Positions 1-5,028 of a stretch of DNA of 5,028 bases are shown piece after piece. The position numbers and the translations under genes were made by a program. The stretch comes from Rhodospirillales bacterium (GTDB taxonomy: Bacteria > Pseudomonadota > Alphaproteobacteria > Rhodospirillales > Casp-alpha2). The notes under the pieces were generated by a model. That model was not told the DNA's origin. It saw only the letters and a list, made by a program, of their open reading frames with translations, and ran no database searches. Every line of letters begins with the position of its first letter. Position 1 is the first letter of the stretch. Location: the NCBI GenBank assembly GCA_021775275.1, contig JAJFIE010000047.1, positions 1 to 5,028 on the forward strand, given 5' to 3'.

Positions 1-249
1 GGCGCAGCCGGAGAGGAAGAGTGGCCACTTCTGCTGAGTGACGTCACGCACGACTGGCGCGGTGAGGATTTGGATCCGGCACGTATCGTTGCCCTGTGGC
101 GTGGCGCGTTGGAGGCGCCCGCCGCCGAAGCGGCGATCATCGGGACAGCCGCAATTGCCCTCCGTACTTTGGACCATACCGACAGTACTGCAAAAGCCGA
201 CGACATGGCCGCCGCAATGTGGCAGGATCGCCCGCGCGACAGGTTCTGA
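1..249 (+). CDS. C-terminal end of a TrpD2-like (anthranilate phosphoribosyltransferase-like) glycosyl transferase family protein, 5'-partial
   Basis: Frame 1 is open from the first base to a TGA at 247-249, giving 82 residues; the start lies left of the window. The visible part contains SDVTHDWRGEDLDP (residues 13-26), ALWRGALEAP (31-40) and the hydrophobic helix AIIGTAAIALRTLD (45-58), ending in a charged tail. This pattern resembles, from memory, the C-terminus of proteobacterial 'glycosyl transferase family' proteins of the TrpD2/YbiB type, which share the nucleoside-phosphorylase/phosphoribosyltransferase fold of TrpD but are generally not tryptophan enzymes. The catalytic glycine-rich and Mg-binding regions would lie upstream, so activity cannot be judged. 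The next gene starts 50 bases downstream on the same strand without an obvious terminator, so read-through is likely. The coding frame is convincing; the family call is tentative. Confidence 0.55.
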   Translation, partial: GAAGEEEWPLLLSDVTHDWRGEDLDPARIVALWRGALEAPAAEAAIIGTAAIALRTLDHTDSTAKADDMAAAMWQDRPRDRF

Positions 250-270
250 GAAAACAGAAAATTGTTCTGT
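244..270 (+). other. Two mutually exclusive short hairpins in the first intergenic gap
   Basis: The segment CAGAA at 255-259 can pair with TTCTG at 244-248 (6-base loop) or with TTCTG at 265-269. The second pairing extends to a six-pair stem, ACAGAA 254-259 with TTCTGT 265-270, with a 5-base loop. The first arm overlaps the TGA of the upstream gene. There is no following T-run, so this is not a normal intrinsic terminator. The stems are short and AT-rich, so they may be chance or a weak RNA-processing or translation-modulating element. Confidence 0.25.
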
Positions 271-285
271 GGCGGAGCCAAATCC

Positions 286-291
286 GGGGAG
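286..291 (+). promoter_or_regulatory. Ribosome binding site that sets the start of the FrhB-like gene
   Basis: GGGGAG lies 8 bases before the ATG at 300-302, a normal Shine-Dalgarno spacing. It favours this ATG over the in-frame ATG at 96, which lies inside the upstream gene, and over the in-frame GTG at 291, which overlaps the motif itself. Confidence 0.6.
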
Positions 292-299
292 TGCGGGCC

Positions 300-1556
300 A
301 TGAGAATCAGCAATCTCGATGATATCGTCGAAGCCGGGCTTTGTGCTGGATGTGGTATTTGTGAAAGTATCGCCGGGCGGGATGTCGTGGAGATGGATTT
401 GACCCGTGACGGTCGTATTCGGCCCCGCACCAAGGCATCGCTGGATCACGGAACCTTTCAGCAAATTATGCAGGTATGCCCCGGTGTAACGGTGACGGGG
501 CCGGCAAAAGGTCAGGCAGGGCCATCGGGGGCGATGCACGGCGTATTTGGGCCCATGGCATCCCTGAACCGTGGCTGGGCAAGTGATGAAAATACCCGTT
601 TTCATGCCGCTGCGGGTGGTGCGTTGACCGCTCTGGGCATCTATCTTGTGCGTAGTGGCAAGGTGGATACAGTCCTTCATATCAAGGCATCCGAAACCAA
701 TCCGATCCTGAGCGATGCCTGGATCAGCACCACGGAACAGGATGTCTTTGATGGCGCACAGTCCCGCTATGGGCCGGGTGCTTCACTGACCCATGTTCAC
801 AAGTTGCTGGATGAAGGGCGTATCTTTGCGGTGATTGGCAAGCCGTGCGATATCGCCGCCATCCGCAATCTGGGGCGGGTGGATGACCGGGTGGAAACGC
901 AGATACCTTACTGTCTGACCATTTTTTGCGGCGGCACCATGAGCCTCAACATGCTCAATCGCATGCCGGAATATTTTGGCGCTGCCCCTGAAGACCTCAA
1001 CCTGTTTCGGTATCGCGGCGAAGGCTGGCCCGGCACGACGCATATGGAAACAAAGGATGGACGATCATTCGATCTGACCTACGACGAAAGCTGGTATGGA
1101 GAGGATGTTCCGTGGACATATGATCTACAGTTCCGCTGTAAAATTTGCCCCGACGCGATTGGAGAGCTGGCGGATGTATCATGTCCCGACGGATGGATCA
1201 TGGAGAACGGTGAGCCGTTGCATGAAGAAGCCCCCGGCGCAAATCTGATCATCGGCAGAACGCCAAAGGGCGCGGAACTGGTGCGTGAGGCCGAAGCCGC
1301 AGGTGCGCTTACGCTGGAACCTTATGCTCTGGCGGATTTTGAGATCATGCACCGTGATCACAAACCCCGAAAAACCGGTTGGCCCGGACGTATGCTGGGC
1401 TTGCGCCTTGCCGGACAACCTGCCATGCAGGTTCGGGGGTACCGAAGGCTGGCAGCCTTGATGGCGGCGGGACCGAGGTACTTCCTGGCATCGCTGTTTG
1501 GCGGATTGCGCCGCGCTCGTGCGGGCCTTAACAGGGAAGCCGGATTCCGGAACTGA
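300..1556 (+). CDS. FrhB-type flavin/iron-sulfur oxidoreductase (coenzyme F420 hydrogenase/dehydrogenase beta-subunit family)
   Basis: This 418-residue protein is predicted to be a soluble redox enzyme. The N-terminus carries CAGCGIC (Cys15, 18, 21) and a later VCPG (Cys60), the arrangement expected for one [4Fe-4S] cluster. It is followed by the FrhB-type block AAAGGALTALGIYLVRSGKVD (103-123, a variant of the family GSsGG motif), YGPGASL (157-163), IGKPCDIAAIRNL (179-191, Cys183), CLTIFCGGTMS (Cys205, Cys210), and CKICPD...GELADVSCPDGW (Cys280, 283, 295). FrhB relatives bind FAD and Fe-S and include F420-reducing hydrogenase subunits, 7-hydroxymethyl-chlorophyll a reductase and the vinyl reductase BciB, so the family name does not imply F420 use; the substrate here is unknown. 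No signal peptide or membrane helix is evident; the last ~60 residues are rich in Arg and Lys. The open frame extends upstream to 96, but those 68 codons overlap gene 1 in another frame and are non-family-like. The next gene follows after 24 bases, suggesting an operon. Confidence 0.85.
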   Translation: MRISNLDDIVEAGLCAGCGICESIAGRDVVEMDLTRDGRIRPRTKASLDHGTFQQIMQVCPGVTVTGPAKGQAGPSGAMHGVFGPMASLNRGWASDENTRFHAAAGGALTALGIYLVRSGKVDTVLHIKASETNPILSDAWISTTEQDVFDGAQSRYGPGASLTHVHKLLDEGRIFAVIGKPCDIAAIRNLGRVDDRVETQIPYCLTIFCGGTMSLNMLNRMPEYFGAAPEDLNLFRYRGEGWPGTTHMETKDGRSFDLTYDESWYGEDVPWTYDLQFRCKICPDAIGELADVSCPDGWIMENGEPLHEEAPGANLIIGRTPKGAELVREAEAAGALTLEPYALADFEIMHRDHKPRKTGWPGRMLGLRLAGQPAMQVRGYRRLAALMAAGPRYFLASLFGGLRRARAGLNREAGFRN

Positions 1557-1565
1557 CAGTTAACC

Positions 1566-1570
1566 GAAGG
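1566..1570 (+). promoter_or_regulatory. Ribosome binding site supporting a GTG start for the M19-like gene
   Basis: GAAGG ends 10 bases before GTG 1581-1583. The next in-frame ATG is at codon 25, which would remove the conserved first strand (YIIDGLQY), so the GTG is the better start. The spacing is slightly long, which may give modest initiation. Confidence 0.5.
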
Positions 1571-1580
1571 CAGAAACACT

Positions 1581-2576
1581 GTGACGCATAACCCGATTTA
1601 TATCATTGATGGACTGCAATACTGCCGCTGGGACCGGGGCGTATTCGAGCAAATGCGCGAAGGCCGGGTGACGGCTGTCCATGTGACCATCGCATACTGG
1701 GAAAATTTCCGTGAAACCGTTGCCAACATGCAAACCTGGAACCGGATGTTTGAAGATCATAGTGATCTGATTTTGCATGCGCGGTCCGCTGGCGATGTGC
1801 GGGATGCTGCGGCACAGGACAAGACGGCGATTATTTTCGGATTTCAGAACTGCTCGCCTATGGAAGACGACCTGGGCCTTATTGAGGTTCTCTATGATCT
1901 CGGCGCACGGTTCATGCAGTTGAGCTACAACAACCAGAGCCTGCTGGCCACCGGATGTTATGAAGCCGACGATCCCGGTATTACCCGGTTCGGCAAGCAG
2001 GCGATCAGGGAAATGAACCGCCTCGGGCTGGTTATCGACATGTCGCACAGCGCCGAGCGCTCCACCCTTGACGCCATTGATCTGTCTGAGCGGCCCATAG
2101 CCATCACCCATGCAAATCCGTCGTTCTGGGAACCCGCATTGCGCAACAAGTCGGACAGGGTTCTGAAGGCATTGGCTGAAAGCGGCGGCATAATCGGGTT
2201 CAGCCTGTATCCATTCCACCTCAAGGGGAACTCCGATTGCACATTGGAGGATTTCTGCACCATGGCCGCCCGGGCGGCGGAGGAAATAGGCGTGGATCAC
2301 ATCGGTATCGGATCTGATCTGTGTCAGGGGCATGATGACTCCGTGGTGGCATGGATGCGCAATGGGCGGTGGACACGCGATACGGATTTTGGTGAAGGAA
2401 GCAAAAGCAAACCGGGCTGGCCGGACCCCGTACCCTGGTTCAAGGATAATCGGGATTTTGGCAACGTTACCCAAGGGTTACTGGATGTTGGTTTCGATAC
2501 CGAAGATGTGGACAAGATCATGGGTCTGAACTGGCTGCATTTCTTTGAAGAATCGTTTTCTGCTCATGGTGGGTGA
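1581..2576 (+). CDS. Peptidase M19 (membrane/renal dipeptidase) family protein with an altered metal site
   Basis: This 331-residue protein has the TIM-barrel landmarks of the M19 dipeptidases: IIDG near the N-terminus (8-11), IIFGFQN...DDLGLIEVLYDLGARFMQL (84-114), VIDMSHSAERSTLDAI (151-166), RPIAITHANPSFW (171-183), ALRNKSD (186-192) and IGIGSDLCQG (241-250). Family members normally hold two zinc ions through HxD, a bridging Glu, two His and a late Asp, and hydrolyse dipeptides or related amides. Here both second-site histidines (His155, His177), the substrate-binding Arg equivalent (Arg188) and the Asp (Asp246) are present, but HxD reads LQY (12-14) and the bridging Glu position is Gln89. 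Zinc-site 1 is therefore probably lost, and classical dipeptidase activity is doubtful. Length fits bacterial M19 proteins, and no signal peptide or lipobox is seen, so it is likely cytoplasmic despite the family name. It begins 24 bases after the FrhB-like gene and ends 12 bases before the next gene. Family assignment is firm; reaction unknown. Confidence 0.88.
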   Translation: MTHNPIYIIDGLQYCRWDRGVFEQMREGRVTAVHVTIAYWENFRETVANMQTWNRMFEDHSDLILHARSAGDVRDAAAQDKTAIIFGFQNCSPMEDDLGLIEVLYDLGARFMQLSYNNQSLLATGCYEADDPGITRFGKQAIREMNRLGLVIDMSHSAERSTLDAIDLSERPIAITHANPSFWEPALRNKSDRVLKALAESGGIIGFSLYPFHLKGNSDCTLEDFCTMAARAAEEIGVDHIGIGSDLCQGHDDSVVAWMRNGRWTRDTDFGEGSKSKPGWPDPVPWFKDNRDFGNVTQGLLDVGFDTEDVDKIMGLNWLHFFEESFSAHGG

Positions 2577-2580
2577 GGAG
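2575..2580 (+). promoter_or_regulatory. Ribosome binding site overlapping the upstream stop codon
   Basis: GAGGAG sits 8 bases before the ATG at 2589 and shares bases with the TGA (2574-2576) that ends the M19-like gene. Terminating ribosomes therefore reach the initiation site of the next gene directly, which suggests coupled translation. Confidence 0.6.
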
Positions 2581-2588
2581 CGGCATAA

Positions 2589-4304
2589 ATGAACAGCATA
2601 TCTTCGTCCGAACTTAACCTGCGTCCGCCTGAACAGGTCATGACATCGGCGCGAATTGGCGCGTTTCACCCCACGCGCATCAGCTTTGTCCGCTCTCTCA
2701 TCCGGCGTATGGCGCGCGAGAACTGGCGTATTGAACGGCCGGTGTTCGATCTCTCGGACGAAGGATATGGCACGGCCGTTTATCGGGTAGTGACGCCAAT
2801 AGGCCCTGTCAGTCTTGTGTGCTTTTCCAATGAACTGGATGCCGCAGACCGGACCGACCGGGTTATTGCGGAACGATGGGATACGGCGTTCGTGCTGGTC
2901 GCGGGTGATGCAGATGCCGCTACCATCGAGCGATTGCAACAGAATGCACCGTTGCAGGAAGCCGGACGGTTTCAACCCGGCGATATGGTGCTCAGTCGCG
3001 CTAACAAGAGCATGCGTCTGTTTTCCCATTTTGCCGACCGTCTGTCGGAGGGGCGGCAACCGGACATAGGTCAGGCGTTGAGCGTCGGCTATCTCATGCG
3101 GACGACGGCGGTCTATGGCAATGGTAAACTGGGCATGTCAGATCTCGCCCATGTTTTCTCTGGCGGAATATTTCACAGGCCTTATGAGGCCGAGATGCTG
3201 GCAGTTTATCTGATCCGCCTGTTCTCGTTTGATTTGATTGATCACATCGCCAGGTGCCAGAACCCGGACAAGGCTGTGGCGCTGGACGCCGAGATCAAAC
3301 GCGCTCTTGGTGTCGGGAATGCAACGGGCTTGGGCATGGCGCCCTTCCTGCTGGGCCATCCGACATTGTTCAATAACTGGATTATGGCGCGGGAAACGGC
3401 GCTGGCGCGGGTCCGTGCCGTAGAAACAGCAGATGCCGCCACCTGTGACCGCTTCCGTGTGTTATTGGAACGCACGTTGCTTTATGCGCAGCAATGGCAC
3501 ACGGATGATAAGCCACAGATGGCGGAAATCGAAATCCTGCGCCGGGAACTGAGCACACTGCTTGATCGTTTGGATGGGGATGACAGCCTGATTGCCGGGG
3601 ATTTTCCGTGGAACCGGCTGATCGGTGAAGCCGAGGATAACGGCAGTCTGGAATATCAGGAAATGCTTATCAGCGTGGTCATCGAGTTGTATCCTGATCT
3701 GGTGGATACGCTGGAAGACAGCATGGGGTCGGACGAGCGGACGCTGACCAATCCGGCGATGACCCTTGGTGACCTGAAAACCCTGATCGAAACAGCCTAT
3801 GACTGGGCCTTGGGCGAGGATTACAGTACTCCGACGGCGCAACACTATTTCTGGTATAGATCCGAGGAGAAGGAAGAACCACGACTGGGCGAACGTTGGT
3901 CAGAACCCGGGTCCGGTCTGGAAACACCCATTGGCGTGGCGCGTGACGTGGCGGCGCTGCACGATGCCCTGGCGACTCGCTCCAAAGACGACCGCGACGC
4001 CACCAATGTCGCCTCGTTCCTTATTGCCGAACCTCACTGGCGGCGGATTGTCACCCGTGTCCAGACACTGGCCGCGCACCCATATGCGGAAATCCGCGAC
4101 AACCTGCTGGGAATCAAATGTCATCCCATTGATTTGCTGCGCTGCAAGCTGAGCCTGTTTGGGGCCAGCAGATATGATCCCAAGTCCGATCGCTGGACGC
4201 GGGTCAATTTCTTTCAAGGCGCGCCTCTGCCGGACCAGTTCGACGATCTAAACGCCATGGACTGGTCCTTCCCGGTGTTTGATCTGGAAAGCGGAGAGAC
4301 ATGA
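2589..4304 (+). CDS. Uncharacterised 571-residue protein, probably conserved in alphaproteobacteria
   Basis: I do not recognise a named family. The frame is clearly coding: 571 residues with a strong ribosome site, in tight operon context. It starts with a mixed alpha/beta portion (residues ~18-160, including GYGTAVYRVVTPIGPVSLVC at 59-78 and TAFVLVAGDAD at 99-109). Next comes a section with conserved-looking motifs: RTTAVYGNGKLGMSDL (171-186), PYEAEMLAVYLIRLFSFDLI (198-217) and a glycine-rich loop GVGNATGLGMAPFLLGHP (241-258). A helical, acidic middle (~265-380) follows. The C-terminal part holds QHYFWYRSEEKEEPRLGER (418-436), ETPIGVARDVAALH (445-458), GIKCHPIDLLRCKLSLFGA (508-526) and YDPKSDRWTRVNFFQGAPLP (529-548). 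No signal peptide, transmembrane segment or Cys-cluster is evident; the hydrophobic runs are broken by charges. Glycine-rich and aromatic/charged motifs of this kind look more like an enzyme than a scaffold, but that is a guess. It overlaps the next gene by 1-4 bases, implying related function. Confidence 0.8.
   Translation: MNSISSSELNLRPPEQVMTSARIGAFHPTRISFVRSLIRRMARENWRIERPVFDLSDEGYGTAVYRVVTPIGPVSLVCFSNELDAADRTDRVIAERWDTAFVLVAGDADAATIERLQQNAPLQEAGRFQPGDMVLSRANKSMRLFSHFADRLSEGRQPDIGQALSVGYLMRTTAVYGNGKLGMSDLAHVFSGGIFHRPYEAEMLAVYLIRLFSFDLIDHIARCQNPDKAVALDAEIKRALGVGNATGLGMAPFLLGHPTLFNNWIMARETALARVRAVETADAATCDRFRVLLERTLLYAQQWHTDDKPQMAEIEILRRELSTLLDRLDGDDSLIAGDFPWNRLIGEAEDNGSLEYQEMLISVVIELYPDLVDTLEDSMGSDERTLTNPAMTLGDLKTLIETAYDWALGEDYSTPTAQHYFWYRSEEKEEPRLGERWSEPGSGLETPIGVARDVAALHDALATRSKDDRDATNVASFLIAEPHWRRIVTRVQTLAAHPYAEIRDNLLGIKCHPIDLLRCKLSLFGASRYDPKSDRWTRVNFFQGAPLPDQFDDLNAMDWSFPVFDLESGET
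4293..4298 (+). promoter_or_regulatory. Ribosome binding site choosing between two adjacent ATG codons
   Basis: GGAG at 4293-4296 (extended GGAGAG to 4298) lies 4 bases before ATG 4301 and 7 before ATG 4304. The spacing favours the second ATG, whose first base is the last base of the upstream TGA; the first would give the common ATGA overlap. Either way the two genes are translationally coupled. Confidence 0.5.
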
Positions 4305-5028
4305 TGCGGGCGTCGCTTTTTGAAGTATGGAAGCTTGCCCAGCGCACCCTTGAAGCGGCAAGTGTTCCCGATGGGCATGACCGTGAAGGCGCGTTCGCCG
4401 TTCAATGGCTCAGCGGGCGCGGATTTCCCGGCTTTGAGATGTTCGGCGAGGCAAGACCGGAAACCGCCAGCATCTGGAGCCTTGCCATGGCGGGCGAAAC
4501 CGAGTTGCAGGCGGCTGGCAGCCCGCTTGTTTCATCCGGCGCGGACGTTATCGATTTTTGCGCTGCGGCGGCAATGACGGCGGAACAGGGAACGGCGAGC
4601 GTTATCGTTCGTGGCGCCCGCGGCCCTCTATTCCTGCTTCCCTTCGCTGCCCGTCGTTGCCTGAACAGAGGCGCCTTTCGTCTCCTCTGGTCAGGCGGTG
4701 ACGGAATTGAGTTTAACGCAGTTGTGGCCGGGGCCGAGGCTATCTGGCTCGATGTCTCCACAGCAGACGAACAGGGGCTTTATCAAATGAGCACACCCAC
4801 CGATATCACTGTCATTTTCGATAGTGACGGTGCGGCGTTGAGGGCTGGTGACGGCGCACCAGTTGATGCTTTACTGAACCCGGAGACACTAAAAGCCCGC
4901 CGACAGAACTGTCTTGCCCAAGGGGTTGAGATTGCGCCACAGTTGTGGGACAGAATGGCTACGGCGGCGCGCGCCGTGCTGGTTCCGGCAACCGAGCAAT
5001 CACGCAAACTTGGCGCCGGTGGCGGCGA
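4304..5028 (+). CDS. DUF3726-like protein, 3'-partial
   Basis: The frame runs open from ATG 4304 (or ATG 4301, one codon longer) to the right edge, giving 241 residues and no stop. Counting from 4301, the N-terminus RASLFEVWKLAQRTLEAA followed by VPDG, REGAFAVQWLSGRGFPG (28-44) matches my recollection of the DUF3726 opening: SLNE-type start, small-residue helix, G-P-x-G, E-x-G-x-A-x-x-WL, G-x-x-G. The end, AVLVPATEQSRKLGAGGG (225-242), matches the VPA-E-SR-GAGAG close that is normally followed by a short Asp/Asn-rich tail, so only a few residues are probably missing. The centre is a mostly beta pattern (VIVRGARGPLFLLPFAARRC 101-120; DITVIFDSDGAAL 168-180). No function is known for the family. 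No signal peptide or membrane segment is apparent. The overlap with the 571-residue gene places it in the same operon and suggests that the two products work together. Confidence 0.75.
   Translation, partial: MRASLFEVWKLAQRTLEAASVPDGHDREGAFAVQWLSGRGFPGFEMFGEARPETASIWSLAMAGETELQAAGSPLVSSGADVIDFCAAAAMTAEQGTASVIVRGARGPLFLLPFAARRCLNRGAFRLLWSGGDGIEFNAVVAGAEAIWLDVSTADEQGLYQMSTPTDITVIFDSDGAALRAGDGAPVDALLNPETLKARRQNCLAQGVEIAPQLWDRMATAARAVLVPATEQSRKLGAGGG

Noticed and set aside
96..299. A 68-codon in-frame N-terminal extension of the FrhB-like gene starting at ATG 96
   Set aside because: It overlaps the well-supported reading frame of the upstream gene, has an Arg-rich composition typical of an out-of-frame reading, and the ATG at 300 has a good ribosome site immediately before the family N-terminus.
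38..322. A 94-codon + strand open frame across the first gene and the gap
   Set aside because: It is out of frame with both flanking genes, overlaps both, and its product is low-complexity Arg/Pro-rich text resembling no family.
1557..1580. Possible separate promoter for the M19-like gene in the 24-base gap
   Set aside because: The gap is too short to hold -35 and -10 elements with a leader, and no convincing boxes are seen in the preceding coding end.
1755..1767. Inverted repeat GATCA-TAG-TGATC that could be an operator or hairpin
   Set aside because: It lies well inside the M19-like coding sequence, is only five pairs long and has no associated promoter-like sequence; chance is sufficient.
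1560..2474. A long minus-strand open frame (304 codons) opposite the M19-like gene
   Set aside because: The + strand frame has clear family motifs throughout; the antisense frame is a by-product of GC-rich codon usage and its translation shows no recognisable domain.
2478..3059. A 193-codon minus-strand open frame opposite the end of the M19-like gene and the start of the 571-residue gene
   Set aside because: It spans the junction of two well-supported + strand genes, and its product has no recognisable motif.

Overview
The window is a gene-dense, single-strand block: five genes on the + strand, the first and last cut by the window edges, with gaps of 50, 24 and 12 bases and finally a 1-4 base overlap. 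This spacing suggests one transcription unit. No RNA gene, transposon, CRISPR array or long non-coding stretch is visible, and no gap exceeds about 50 bases. Moderately high GC by eye, Shine-Dalgarno starts and family resemblances point to an alphaproteobacterium, probably Rhodospirillales/Rhodobacterales-like. That assignment is inference from protein style, not from a marker gene.

Layout: (1) bases 1-249, the last 82 codons of a protein that resembles the C-terminal end of the anthranilate-phosphoribosyltransferase-like 'glycosyl transferase family' (TrpD2-like) proteins. (2) 300-1556, a 418-residue FrhB-type protein (coenzyme F420 hydrogenase/dehydrogenase beta-subunit family) with an N-terminal iron-sulfur motif, probably a flavin/Fe-S oxidoreductase. 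(3) 1581-2576, a 331-residue peptidase M19 (membrane/renal dipeptidase) homologue with a GTG start. Its usual HxD motif and bridging glutamate are replaced, while the second-site histidines and the late aspartate remain. (4) 2589-4304, a 571-residue protein I cannot assign to a family. (5) 4304 to the right edge, a DUF3726-like protein cut just before its expected C-terminus.

The interest lies in the set as a whole: a redox protein, a metal-site-altered amidohydrolase relative and two proteins of unknown function, tightly packed and apparently translationally coupled. It looks like a small dedicated metabolic or cofactor-processing cassette whose substrate cannot be read from the sequence. 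The parsimonious inference is that the FrhB-like protein supplies a reduction or oxidation step, the M19-like protein acts on a related amide- or amino-acid-like compound (or is no longer a hydrolase), and the 571-residue and DUF3726-like proteins are partners or further enzymes. None of this is demonstrated by the window alone.
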